From: Micromonospora sp. CPCC 205371 | GTDB lineage: Bacteria > Actinomycetota > Actinomycetes > Mycobacteriales > Micromonosporaceae | Length of the DNA: 64,000 nucleotides | NCBI RefSeq assembly: GCF_026130045.1 | Contig: NZ_JAIBNX010000001.1 | Span: 98,436-162,435 of the forward strand | Reading direction: 5' to 3' | Shown here: piece by piece, positions 18,389 through 27,282 of the stretch | How the letters are laid out: every line of letters begins with the position of its first letter | How positions within the stretch are numbered: position 1 is the first letter of the stretch | Made by a program: the position numbers and the translations under genes | Notes under the pieces: model-generated | What the model saw: only the letters and a program-made list of their open reading frames with translations | Told to the model about the DNA's origin: nothing | The model's database searches: none

Positions 18389-21045
18389 GAACTCTCCTCT
18401 CCCACGCGGAGCACCTCGCCGAGGCGCAGCCGCCGGTTGATCAGATTTTCGGTCAGGACCGCGGTCGCCAGGCCGATGACGACCAGCGCGAGCACGGCTG
18501 CCCCGACGAGCGGGTCGAGGTACGTCCGAACGGCCTCGCCGGACGTGAAGGTGGACAGGCCGAGCGCCGGCCCGAGTGCCGCGGGCAGGAGCGTGCCGAC
18601 CAGCCCGCCCGCGATCACCGCGATGCCCGCGAGCGGCACGAGCTCGTACACCAGCAGCCCGCGCCCCTGCCCGGCGGACATGCCCAGCGTGCGCAGCCGG
18701 GAGAGCACCCGCCCGCGCTGCGGCGCGCCGGCGAGCACCGTAAACCCGACCGCCAGCAGGGCCAGCACGCTAGCGCCCACGGTGCCGGTGAGGAACGCGA
18801 AGCTGAGCACGTCGTTCGCGCCCGTACGGTCGAGGCCGTCCCGGTATCCGGACCAGGTCGTGATCGCGGTTCGCGGCGGCACCATGCGCACCGATACCGC
18901 GTACTCCCGCTGACCCTCGTCGGCGGCGGCCAGCAGCGCGTCCCGGTCGAATCCGTCTCCGGCGATCAGGAAGCGGTTCGGCAGCAACGGCGACGCCTTC
19001 TCGGGCAGCGCCTGCCAGGGCAAGACGACGAATCGGCGGGTCGCGAGGTCGATGCCCGGGAAGCTGTCGACCACCGCGCCGGGTGTGAAGTCGTACGAGG
19101 CGCCGCGCACCTGTACCGCCGCGCCGTCGCCGATCTCCGCGGCGAGGTCGGTCGAGACCACCGCCGGCACCGGCCCCCCGCCCGGCCGGGCCGCGAGCAG
19201 CGCGTCCGGCAGCCGCACATCGACGCCGCTCGCCCTGACCACCTCGGCGAACCGGCTCCCGTCGACGACGAGAACCTGCGCCTGCGTGAGGTCGCTCGCG
19301 GTCGACCGCACGGTCGTGCCCGAAGCGAAGGTCACCGGCGCGACCGCTGCCACACCCGGCACCCCGGCCAGCCGGTCGGCGGTACCACCGGCGAAGACGT
19401 ACCCGTCGAGCACGGCGTCGGCCGGTACGTCGTGGTTGGCGGCGCGGTCGCGCGCGTCGTCGACGGCGGTGAAGACGGCTCCGCTGAAGATGCCCGTGCT
19501 GATCGCGATCACGAGCACGGCCAGCGGGCCGGCCGTGACCGGCCCGCCACGGCCGGCCCGGGCCAGGCCGATGAACGCCACCGCACCCCGGGCCCGCGCG
19601 GTGAGCCGGCCGAACTGGCGCAACGGCCACGGAAAGATCCGCAACGCGACGAGCGCCGCGCCGGTCGCCAGCAGCACCGGTACCGCCGACAGGAACGGGT
19701 CGACGCCGCGCTCGGCGGTCAGCCCGCGCTGGCGCAGCAGGTACGCCCCCAGCACGGCCACCACCAGCACGAACACCTCCGCGGTCAGCCGTCGCACCGA
19801 CGGCCGATGCCTGGTCAGGTCGTGCCGGCGGGTGATGAAGGTCAGCCGGCGCTGACCCGCCGCCGCGAGCACCGGTACCGCCAGCGTGGCGACCGCGCCG
19901 ACCGCGAGGGCCAGCCACTCCAGGCCACTTGGCCGCCCGGGCGCCAGCCGGCCCACGAGCCACCCGGCGACCGTGGCCGCCGGTACGACCACCATCGCCT
20001 CGGCCAGCGTGCGCCCGCCGATGGTGAGCACGGCGCCGCCACGCGCCCGCAGCAGCGCGAACTCGGACCGCCGGCGCTCCACCGCCAGGCTCGCCGCCAG
20101 CGCGATCAGGCCGAACAGGGTGGCCAGCAACCCAGCCTGTACGACGGCCAGCAACGCCTGCACGGCCCGCAGCTGGCCGGCGAAGCGGGCGAGGTTGCTG
20201 TCGAGCGCGGTCGTGGTCGACATCTGCAGGTCGGGCGGCTGCCGCTTGACCTGCGCCAGCGCGGCGGCCACCTCGTCCAGGTCACCGCTGTCGAGGCGGT
20301 TCTCGTCGATCCGGTACCGCCACGAATAGCTCAGAACCCCCAGCCGCTCTGCCGCGATCGTCGCGCCCACCGGGTCGGTGACAGCGAGGACTCGGGGCGG
20401 CACGTCGGGCGGGAGCCCCGGGAACGGCTCGAGCGCCAGCCTCATGTCGTCCCAGACCGGGGCGGCGCTGTTCACCGGCTCGAAGATCCCGACCACGACC
20501 GCTGGCACCGCTGTCGGGTTGGCGCCGGTGACCGGTAACACCGAGTCCAGCGTGACGCCGAGGGTCTCCGCCACCGTTGCCGAGAGAGCCACCTCCACGC
20601 GCGGCGCGAACTCCTTTGTCGACGGCCACCGCCCGGACGTGATCCGGCCCGCCTCCTGTACCCCGGTCTGCATCCGCAGTCCAAAGTCGACGACCGGGCC
20701 CGTGCCCACGCGGGTCTGTACCCGGTCGGGGCCGGCACTCGCCGCGAACCACTGGTCGGAGATCAGGCTGGGCAGCGGCTTCGGCAACGTGACGCGGTAC
20801 CGGTCGAGCCCTCGCAGCGCCACCGCCGCGCTGAGCCAGCCCCCGAAGGGCGGCGGCTTCTGCGAGAAGGTGATGTCACGGGCGGCCGACGGCAGCCTGC
20901 GGACGTCTTCCCGAAGCGCCCCGTCAGCGAGGTCGTTGGCCATCCGCGGCGCACCCGTGACAAGCGCTGCAGCACCCGCCGCCAGCACCGCCAGCAGCAG
21001 GAACTGGCCGACGAACACCCGCACGCGGTGGAGTACCTCGATCAC
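18385..21045 (-). CDS. FtsX-like ABC transporter permease 1
   Basis: 886 residues from GTG 21045, which overlaps the stop of the upstream permease as GTGA. An N-terminal membrane helix is followed by a large extracellular domain, then FtsX/MacB-type four-helix groups: one near the middle starting LAVERRRSEFALLRARGGAV and one at the C-terminus. ALLRARGG is the usual cytoplasmic coupling segment of such permeases. An extension into the neighbour's frame was rejected because it is antiparallel GC shadow. It works with the second permease and the two ATPases below. Confidence 0.88.
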   Translation of the reverse strand: MIEVLHRVRVFVGQFLLLAVLAAGAAALVTGAPRMANDLADGALREDVRRLPSAARDITFSQKPPPFGGWLSAAVALRGLDRYRVTLPKPLPSLISDQWFAASAGPDRVQTRVGTGPVVDFGLRMQTGVQEAGRITSGRWPSTKEFAPRVEVALSATVAETLGVTLDSVLPVTGANPTAVPAVVVGIFEPVNSAAPVWDDMRLALEPFPGLPPDVPPRVLAVTDPVGATIAAERLGVLSYSWRYRIDENRLDSGDLDEVAAALAQVKRQPPDLQMSTTTALDSNLARFAGQLRAVQALLAVVQAGLLATLFGLIALAASLAVERRRSEFALLRARGGAVLTIGGRTLAEAMVVVPAATVAGWLVGRLAPGRPSGLEWLALAVGAVATLAVPVLAAAGQRRLTFITRRHDLTRHRPSVRRLTAEVFVLVVAVLGAYLLRQRGLTAERGVDPFLSAVPVLLATGAALVALRIFPWPLRQFGRLTARARGAVAFIGLARAGRGGPVTAGPLAVLVIAISTGIFSGAVFTAVDDARDRAANHDVPADAVLDGYVFAGGTADRLAGVPGVAAVAPVTFASGTTVRSTASDLTQAQVLVVDGSRFAEVVRASGVDVRLPDALLAARPGGGPVPAVVSTDLAAEIGDGAAVQVRGASYDFTPGAVVDSFPGIDLATRRFVVLPWQALPEKASPLLPNRFLIAGDGFDRDALLAAADEGQREYAVSVRMVPPRTAITTWSGYRDGLDRTGANDVLSFAFLTGTVGASVLALLAVGFTVLAGAPQRGRVLSRLRTLGMSAGQGRGLLVYELVPLAGIAVIAGGLVGTLLPAALGPALGLSTFTSGEAVRTYLDPLVGAAVLALVVIGLATAVLTENLINRRLRLGEVLRVGEESS

Positions 21046-24000
21046 GTGTCGGCTCCGATCCTGAGCTGGGCAGCGGCCAGGCGTTGTCGAACCGTGGTGG
21101 CCACCAGGGCACTCAGCGCGAGCGTCAGGCCCAGCAGCCCGGCCGCGGTCGCGAGCACCGGCGCCCAGGCGATGTCGAGCAGCGGCTCCGGCACCGGGCG
21201 GGCCGCCGACGGGGTGAGGATGACGAGCGGTGCCATCGTCGCGGCGACCGCGACCCCGACGGCCGCCCCGGCGAGCACCCCGATGCCCGCGAGGAACAAC
21301 TGCTCGGCGAGGAGCGACCGGGCCAGCAGGCGTGGCCCCGCACCCAGCGTGTGCAGGACGGCCAGCTCGTTGACCCGCCTTCGTGCGGTGGCCCGCATCT
21401 CCACGCCGACCCCGGTGCCGGCGAGCAGGATCGCGCCCAGCGCGGCGGCGAACAGGGCCGCACGGGCTCCGACGCCGTACGGGTCGCGGCTGGCGTCGGA
21501 AGCCAGGGCGACCCGGTCGAGCACCTCCATCCCGGCGAGCTTGGCCGCGGCGTCGCTGGCCACCGAGTGCTCGCCGGGCCGGGTGGCGAGCCACCACTCT
21601 TGCGGTTGTCGCACGGTGCCGTGCTCGTAGAACATCTCGGCTGCCAGCGCCGCGCGGTCGACCAGGATCGCCGAGGCACCCGCCGTTCCCGGTACCGCCT
21701 CCACGCTGCCCGCCACGCGGACCTCGACCTCTGCCTGGCCCAGCGTCAGCTTGGTCTTGTCGCCGGCGCCGAGTCGCAGGCCCGCGAGCGCCTCGGGCGT
21801 AGCGACCAGCGGCACCGTGCCGGCCTTGCGCTGGCGTGTCACGACGAGGTGCGTGGCGCTGTTGATGCCCCAACCGCCCTGCGACATGGACTGGTACCCG
21901 ACGGACAGGTCGGGCCTGACGCCCACGTTGCCGCCTGACCGGTCGCGGGCCTGCCAGGGGCCGGTGGCGGGAAGGTCGACGGCGGTCGTGCCGACGAGCA
22001 GCGACCTGACCTGCCAGTTCACGATCATGTCTCTCGCGCCCCGGGTGTCGACCAGGAAACCCGCGAGCCGGGCCGGCTGGAAGGCGGACAGGTCCACCGA
22101 GAAGCGCAGCGGCTGGCCGTTGCGGCTCTGGCCAAGAGGCACCCGGCGGTATCCGGTCGCTGTCGCGAAGACCGCCTCCGTGGCCACGCCGGGCTCGACC
22201 ACCACGAACGGCGGCGCCTCCCACCGGGACAGCCGGGTGACCACCTCGCCGGTCAGGCGGTCACCTGCCGGCAGGTCGACGGCGGGGGCGTCCACGGACC
22301 CGTCCATCCCCGCGAAGAGCCCGTCCGGAGCGATGTCGTCGCGCGCGCGAATGACATCCTGGGCGGCCCGCGCGTCGACGACCACCACCGAGGTCTCCTC
22401 CTCGCTGCCCTCCGGGCGCAGACTCTCCCGCCACCCGGGTGCCGCGGCGGCGACGCCAGGCAGCTTCGACACCTCCTCGGCGCGGCCATCGGGCGGGAGG
22501 TTTCCACGCTCGGTCAACCGCAGGTCGGCGCCCACCTGGTGGTCGACCTGATCGACCAGCGACCGCTCGGCGGTACTGGCCAGGCACCAGGCCAGCGTGC
22601 TCACCGCCACCGCGAGCGCCAGAAGCAGCACCGGACCGGCCTGTGGCCGCCGACCCGCCTGCCACATGCCGAGCACCGTCGCGGTCCAGTTCCGCCGGGC
22701 GACGTACCGCTCCGCGAACTGGGTCAGCGGCGGGAGTACCCGCAGCGCCACGACTGCGGCGGCGGGCACCCCCAGCGGCGGGGGGGGCGGCAGCAGGGGG
22801 GCGAGGCCGAGGCCGGCGCAGGTGAGCGGCGACGAGTACTGCCGGAGCTGGAGCCAGCCGAGGACGGCCAGCCCGATCAGTGCCAGGTCGAGGCCCACCC
22901 GTTGCGCGGCCGCCCATCGGGTCGGCCGGGACCGGGCGGCCAGCTCGGCCACGTACGTGGTGCCCCGGCGCAGGCTCGGGCCCACCATGGCGAGTGCGCA
23001 CCCGGTGGCGGCCGCCGCGGCGACGAGCCACGTCAGAGCATCGAGCCGGGGCGCGAGCTGGAGCACCCCCTCGGTCAGAACGGGTGCCCGGTCGGCCTGC
23101 CGGAGCAGTTCGGTCGCCAGGATCGGCGCGAGCACGGCCGCTGGCAGTACGACCAGTGCGGACTCGCGGATGGCCAGGCCGGCGAGCTGGACGCGGGCGG
23201 CTCCACGGGCCCGCAGGAGGGCCGTCTCGCCCCGGCGGTGCTCGTTGAGCAACCCGGCCACCAGCATCAACGCGTACCCGCCGAGCACGACCATGAGGAG
23301 CATCGGTGTGACGAGCGCCGACCGGCCCACCAGATCGGCCCGTTCCTGCCGGTCGGCGAGCCGGTCGATCCGCGACGTCACGAGCCCGGACGACCCGAAG
23401 CCGACCTCCGTTGCGAGGCTCGCGGTGAGGCTGTTGGCGGTGCGGCGCGCGTCCTGTAGCCCGGCCACATCGGCGCCGACCAGGTTGGGCTCGATCAGCC
23501 AGGCGGCCGAGGCGGTCGCTGCGAACCCGGCGCGGAAGTCCTCCGGCGTCACCACCAGCGGCCCGTACGTCGAGGACGAGGGCAGCTGACCGTCGGCGAC
23601 CCCGGGCACCAGCAGCCAGAACGGGTCGGTGAGGTCACGGGGGCGCCAGATGCCGCTGACCGTGACGTCGCCGACCTTCTTGCTCAACCGGTCGGTGATC
23701 TCGATGGGGTCGCCAATCTCGACCTGCAAGGTCGTGGCCGCCGCTTCGGCCAGCGCGGTCTGCACCGGGGCAGCGCCCGGCTGCGGCCACGCGCCGGCAA
23801 CCAGGTCGGCGTGCTCGGGCAGCCCTTCGAGGAACAGCACCGACGCGAAGACCAGGCCGTCCGCGTTCGGCACGGCTCCACCCGTGTCGCCGCTGAGCTG
23901 CCGCCCGGTCGCGTACCCGGCCACGATGACCTGAGCGTCGAAGCCGGCGAATCCGCCCGCGAACCTGTCCCTGAGTGTCCGATCTCGGTCGGCCAATTCG

Positions 24001-24203
24001 GTGGGCGACCCGGCCGGACCCTGCACCAGCACCGAACGCTCATCGGGCGCCGACGAGAGGATCGCGCTGCGGGCGCCCGCGTCGACCACGTCTCTGCTGT
24101 AGTCCGCAAGGCCGGTGAGCAGCACCGTAGCGATCAGAGTGGCCCCGGTAGCAGCCAACAGGAGGCTCTTCGCAGCGCGAGCCCTCCGAATTACCAGCGT
24201 CAC
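21042..24203 (-). CDS. FtsX-like ABC transporter permease 2
   Basis: 1053 residues if started at GTG 24203 (VTLVIRRARAAKSLLLAATG). The frame is open to a TTG at 24272, but that stretch overlaps the expected promoter and has no site. N-terminal helix, large outer domain, then FtsX segments including RRGETALLRARGAARVQLAG and a C-terminal group. Residues near PLLPPPPPLG come from a G8 run at ~22785-22793, a possible sequencing weak spot although the frame holds. First gene of the four-gene operon. Confidence 0.82.
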   Translation of the reverse strand: MTLVIRRARAAKSLLLAATGATLIATVLLTGLADYSRDVVDAGARSAILSSAPDERSVLVQGPAGSPTELADRDRTLRDRFAGGFAGFDAQVIVAGYATGRQLSGDTGGAVPNADGLVFASVLFLEGLPEHADLVAGAWPQPGAAPVQTALAEAAATTLQVEIGDPIEITDRLSKKVGDVTVSGIWRPRDLTDPFWLLVPGVADGQLPSSSTYGPLVVTPEDFRAGFAATASAAWLIEPNLVGADVAGLQDARRTANSLTASLATEVGFGSSGLVTSRIDRLADRQERADLVGRSALVTPMLLMVVLGGYALMLVAGLLNEHRRGETALLRARGAARVQLAGLAIRESALVVLPAAVLAPILATELLRQADRAPVLTEGVLQLAPRLDALTWLVAAAAATGCALAMVGPSLRRGTTYVAELAARSRPTRWAAAQRVGLDLALIGLAVLGWLQLRQYSSPLTCAGLGLAPLLPPPPPLGVPAAAVVALRVLPPLTQFAERYVARRNWTATVLGMWQAGRRPQAGPVLLLALAVAVSTLAWCLASTAERSLVDQVDHQVGADLRLTERGNLPPDGRAEEVSKLPGVAAAAPGWRESLRPEGSEEETSVVVVDARAAQDVIRARDDIAPDGLFAGMDGSVDAPAVDLPAGDRLTGEVVTRLSRWEAPPFVVVEPGVATEAVFATATGYRRVPLGQSRNGQPLRFSVDLSAFQPARLAGFLVDTRGARDMIVNWQVRSLLVGTTAVDLPATGPWQARDRSGGNVGVRPDLSVGYQSMSQGGWGINSATHLVVTRQRKAGTVPLVATPEALAGLRLGAGDKTKLTLGQAEVEVRVAGSVEAVPGTAGASAILVDRAALAAEMFYEHGTVRQPQEWWLATRPGEHSVASDAAAKLAGMEVLDRVALASDASRDPYGVGARAALFAAALGAILLAGTGVGVEMRATARRRVNELAVLHTLGAGPRLLARSLLAEQLFLAGIGVLAGAAVGVAVAATMAPLVILTPSAARPVPEPLLDIAWAPVLATAAGLLGLTLALSALVATTVRQRLAAAQLRIGADT

Positions 24204-24312
24204 GTGGATGTTGAGGGGCTGGCCGGCGTGGAAGGTTCGCTTGGTTATCTGAACGTGATAGACCGTTTCCAAACACCGAACGAGATTGGGTCGTTACCGC
24301 TAGCTTCGATAC

Positions 24313-24879
24313 ATGAGGGTGGCGCGGGGCCGGCTGCTGTCGAATCTCCTTGGCAGCCTCGGCATCCTGCTCACGCTGGGCCTGATCTACGCTGGCCTGC
24401 CCGCTCTTGATCGTTCGCTGCCCGCAGACCAGCCGGTGTCGCCCGACCGGCCCTACACGGTGGGCGGCGGGGTCACCGTCGTGCCGCCACCCGGCGCGAA
24501 GATCGACGTAACCCAGACCCGACCCAGCGCTCGGCAGGGCACGGTCCTCTTCCTCCTCGGCAAGGTCCGGTACGTGCTGGTGGTCACCCCGTTCCGGGGC
24601 GACCTCCACGCGGCGACCGACCGCCTGATCCGCAAGATCGTCAGGGCGGGCGGGCGGCAGGTCGCCGGGTCGGAGCGGAGCGTCGACACGACCGCCGGCC
24701 TGTACGGGCGGCAGGGCGACTACACCGCGAAGGAGCGCGGCGGCCGGTACGCGGTGTTTCTCGTCGATGGCGTCTCCATCGAGGTGACGGTCAGCGGCAG
24801 CGACGCCGAACTGAGCCGGGTCTCCGATGAGATCGCCGCCAGCACACGCACCATCGCGTACCGAGGCGGCACCTCGTGA
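24313..24879 (+). CDS. Small membrane-anchored protein, function unknown
   Basis: 188 residues, ATG 24313. One N-terminal membrane segment at about 8-28, then an exported domain starting around Leu32. No known family motif; the text VVPPPGAKIDVTQTRPSARQ and two beta-rich blocks suggest a small alpha/beta domain. Its stop overlaps the next gene by GTGA, so it is coupled to the PrsW-type protease and may be its partner or substrate, an inference from position only. Confidence 0.7.
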   Translation: MRVARGRLLSNLLGSLGILLTLGLIYAGLPALDRSLPADQPVSPDRPYTVGGGVTVVPPPGAKIDVTQTRPSARQGTVLFLLGKVRYVLVVTPFRGDLHAATDRLIRKIVRAGGRQVAGSERSVDTTAGLYGRQGDYTAKERGGRYAVFLVDGVSIEVTVSGSDAELSRVSDEIAASTRTIAYRGGTS

Positions 24880-26204
24880 CCGCCGTGGCTGGGCCCGAGG
24901 GCGCCAGTGGGGCCAGCGTGCCGCGCAGTGCTCGCACCGCACCCGTACACCCGACGCCGGTGTGGGCGGTGGCCCGCAAGTCGCTGCTGCTGCCCGCTTT
25001 CTGGCTGGTCGCGATCCTGCTCGCGGTCGGCGCAGTGCATCTGATTTCGGTGCTGCGGGAGGCGTTCCTGGAGTACCCGAAGGCGACCGCACTGACGGTT
25101 GCCCTGTTCGCCGTGTACGCGATTCCCTTCTGGCTCTTCGTCGGCGCCCTCGACTACCTGGAGCGCGAACCGCCGCTGCTGCTCGCCACGGCCTTCGGGT
25201 GGGGCGGCCTGGTCGCCACGACGGTCGCCATCCCCGGCAACACCGCCGTGCACAACCTTCTCGCCAAGGTGTACTCGCCGGAGTTCGCCGCCTCGTGGGG
25301 ACCGGCCATCGCCGGCCCCACGATCGAGGAGACGGCGCGGGTGCTCGGCGTCGTCGCGATCGTCCTCATCGCACACGCGCAGATCAACAGCATCCTCGAC
25401 GGCGTCATCTACGGCGCGCTGGTCGGGCTCGGCTTCCAGGTGGTCGAAGACATCGTGTACGCCGTAGGCGCCGTCGATGTCGCAGGGCGGGGCGACGACG
25501 TGGGCCCGGTGTTCGCCACGTTCTTCGTCCGGGGCTTCCTCGCGGGGCTGTGGAGCCACACCCTCTTCGGGGCGCTGGCCGGGTTCGGCGTCGGCTACCT
25601 CGTGGTACGCGGTGACCGGTCGCTCGCGCGGCGGGCGGGTATCGCGGCGCTCGCGCTCGGCGGCGCCTGGGCCTGCCACTTCGTGTGGAACTCGCCGCTG
25701 CTGGCCGTCGAGGTCGGCGACAACGGGTACGCGCTGATCGCGGTGCTGCTGGCCAAGGGCATCCCGCCGCTGCTGATGATCCTGCTGCTGGTGCGCTCTG
25801 CCCGGCACCGGGAGGCGGACTTCTACATCCAGCAGCTCGTCGACCTCGATGACCCGAAGATCGCGACACCGGCCGAACTACACGTGCTCAGCATGGGTCA
25901 CCTGCGTGCCAACGCGCGCCGGCACGCGTACGGCCGGGCGGGCACCGCGGGGCGCCGGGCGGTGCGCCGGCTCCAGCGGGCACAGGCCCGGCTGGCGGTC
26001 GCCGTGAGCCGCTCCGACCCGGTCGCCGCCGGCCGCTGGCGCACCGAGGTGCTGGCGCAGCGGGGCAGGCTGCGGGTGCTCGGCCATCTCGAGGCGAGCG
26101 CGCCGGACGAACGTACCGGCTCCCTGCGACGCCGGATGCTGTACCTGCTGATCGGCATCGCGGTGATGGCGGCCCTCTGCGTGGGCGTCACCGGCCTGTC
26201 CTGA
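24876..26204 (+). CDS. PrsW-family intramembrane metalloprotease
   Basis: 442 residues from GTG 24876. Eight or more membrane segments with the PrsW signatures in order: Glu151-Glu152 (TIEETARVLG), Glu191 (QVVEDIVYAVG), His228 (SHTLFGALAGFG) and His268 (ACHFVWN). Bacillus PrsW cuts the anti-sigma factor RsiW inside the membrane. The cytoplasmic C-terminal ~110 residues are Arg-rich with a final helix that may be another membrane segment. No anti-sigma factor gene is adjacent; the ECF sigma gene in this window is 31 kb away. Confidence 0.88.
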   Translation: MTAVAGPEGASGASVPRSARTAPVHPTPVWAVARKSLLLPAFWLVAILLAVGAVHLISVLREAFLEYPKATALTVALFAVYAIPFWLFVGALDYLEREPPLLLATAFGWGGLVATTVAIPGNTAVHNLLAKVYSPEFAASWGPAIAGPTIEETARVLGVVAIVLIAHAQINSILDGVIYGALVGLGFQVVEDIVYAVGAVDVAGRGDDVGPVFATFFVRGFLAGLWSHTLFGALAGFGVGYLVVRGDRSLARRAGIAALALGGAWACHFVWNSPLLAVEVGDNGYALIAVLLAKGIPPLLMILLLVRSARHREADFYIQQLVDLDDPKIATPAELHVLSMGHLRANARRHAYGRAGTAGRRAVRRLQRAQARLAVAVSRSDPVAAGRWRTEVLAQRGRLRVLGHLEASAPDERTGSLRRRMLYLLIGIAVMAALCVGVTGLS

Positions 26205-26233
26205 CCAGGGCGCCCGCCCCGGGCGCCCTGGTC
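26203..26233. terminator. Perfect 13-bp hairpin terminator
   Basis: GACCAGGGCGCCC (26203-26215), loop GCCCC, GGGCGCCCTGGTC (26221-26233). It overlaps the PrsW stop codon and separates it from the convergent repeat-protein gene. Confidence 0.85.
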
Positions 26234-26240
26234 ACGCGAC

Positions 26241-26480
26241 TCACGCCGCCGGCGGGTGCCCGCCGTCACCGTCGACGACGGTCTCCGGCGTGCCGTCCTG
26301 GTCGATGTCGACCATCGTCACGTCGACCTTGCCGTCGTTGTCGGTGTCGAACTGGAAGAGGTCGGCCTTGCCGTCGCCGTCGGTGTCCGCGGCCCACAGC
26401 TCGGGCTTGCCGTCCTTGTTGGTGTCTGCGGTCAGCAGGTCGACGCGCTCATCGCCGCGGGTCTCCACAGGCTCGCTCAT
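26241..26480 (-). CDS. Small protein of four 13-residue calcium-loop repeats
   Basis: 79 residues from ATG 26480 with AAAGGA upstream. Residues 19-70 are four exact 13-residue units of the form DxDxDGxxDxxxx: DTNKDGKPELWAA, DTDGDGKADLFQF, DTDNDGKVDVTMV and DIDQDGTPETVVD. Spacing of the acidic residues matches EF-hand or thrombospondin-type-3 calcium loops. No signal peptide and no membrane segment, so it is predicted to be cytosolic, unlike most proteins with such arrays. A larger paralogue lies just upstream. Confidence 0.8.
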   Translation of the reverse strand: MSEPVETRGDERVDLLTADTNKDGKPELWAADTDGDGKADLFQFDTDNDGKVDVTMVDIDQDGTPETVVDGDGGHPPAA

Positions 26481-26533
26481 CCCGTCGTCCTTTCGTGTCG
26501 TGGAAGTCCTAGGGCACCTTACGGGTCGCACGC

Positions 26534-26566
26534 AAAAGGCGCCCGCCTTGTCGGCGGACGCCTTTT
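26534..26566 (-). terminator. Rho-independent terminator of the 205-residue repeat protein
   Basis: AAAAGGCGCCCGCC pairs with GGCGGACGCCTTTT around a short loop; on the minus strand the stem ends in a T run. It separates the two repeat-protein genes, which are therefore likely transcribed apart, at least in part. Confidence 0.8.
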
Positions 26567-26573
26567 CGCGCCG

Positions 26574-27191
26574 TCAGCTCGCGGCGTACGGGCTGACCAC
26601 CGGGTCAGGGTCGCCGTCGCCGTCGGTGTCCTGGATGGTCACATCCGGTACGCCGTCGGCGTTGACGTCGATCTTCACGACGTCGGGGTCGCCGTCGTAG
26701 TTGGTGTCTTCGACCCAGGTGTCCGGACGGCCGTTGTAGTCGCTGTCGACCACCAGGTGATCGACGTTTCCGTCGTCGTTCCGGTCGCTGGCGACGTAGT
26801 CGATCCGCCCGTCCTGGTTGGTGTCGGCGAGCACCTGGTCGACGTTTCCGTCGTCGTCGTAGTCGCGCAGGATCGTGTCGAGCCGCCCGTCGTGGTTGCT
26901 GTCGACGTAGCTGACCTCGGGAGTGCCGTCGCTGTCACGGTCGTGCTGCACCAGGTCGGCGTAGTGGTCACCGTCGTGGTCGGTCACCACGTCGGTCGAG
27001 CCGTCGATGTTGTGCTGCACGATCGAGTGCGGCTCGTGGCCGGGGTCCGACTCGGGGCCGTAGCCGTCGTGGCCGTACGCGTCAGGGGTGTACGTGTCGC
27101 TGGTGTGCTCGTACGACTCGTCACTGGAGCCGAAACCGTCGTGCTCGGTGCTCGGGTCCTCGGTGAGGGTGGGGTCGTCGAGTTCGCTCAT
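26574..27191 (-). CDS. Protein with ten exact 13-residue calcium-loop repeats
   Basis: 205 residues from ATG 27191. Residues 1-60 are acidic and Tyr/Ser/His-rich, without a signal peptide. Residues 71-200 hold ten consecutive units of exactly 13 residues, for example DSNHDGRLDTILR, DTNQDGRIDYVAS and DTDGDGDPDPVVS, plus a worn unit before them. The invariant DxxxDG and the Asp/Glu at position 9 would give one Ca2+ per unit. No known enzyme domain. Together with the 79-residue neighbour it forms a paralogous pair; a cytosolic Ca2+ buffer or sensor is an inference. Confidence 0.8.
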   Translation of the reverse strand: MSELDDPTLTEDPSTEHDGFGSSDESYEHTSDTYTPDAYGHDGYGPESDPGHEPHSIVQHNIDGSTDVVTDHDGDHYADLVQHDRDSDGTPEVSYVDSNHDGRLDTILRDYDDDGNVDQVLADTNQDGRIDYVASDRNDDGNVDHLVVDSDYNGRPDTWVEDTNYDGDPDVVKIDVNADGVPDVTIQDTDGDGDPDPVVSPYAAS

Positions 27192-27282
27192 CGTGGGCTC
27201 CGTCTCGGGGATCGCTGTGGTGATGAGAAGACCGTACGGCCCTCAAACCACCCAGTGATCCCCGAAACGTGCCACTGCGGCG

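Noticed and set aside
21045..22224. N-terminal extension of permease 1 by 393 residues
   Set aside because: The extension overlaps permease 2 in another frame and is low-complexity; GTG 21045 gives a GTGA overlap and a proper membrane helix.
24204..24272. TTG start for permease 2
   Set aside because: No Shine-Dalgarno site, and it would occupy the divergent promoter region; GTG 24203 begins just before the basic-hydrophobic N-terminus.
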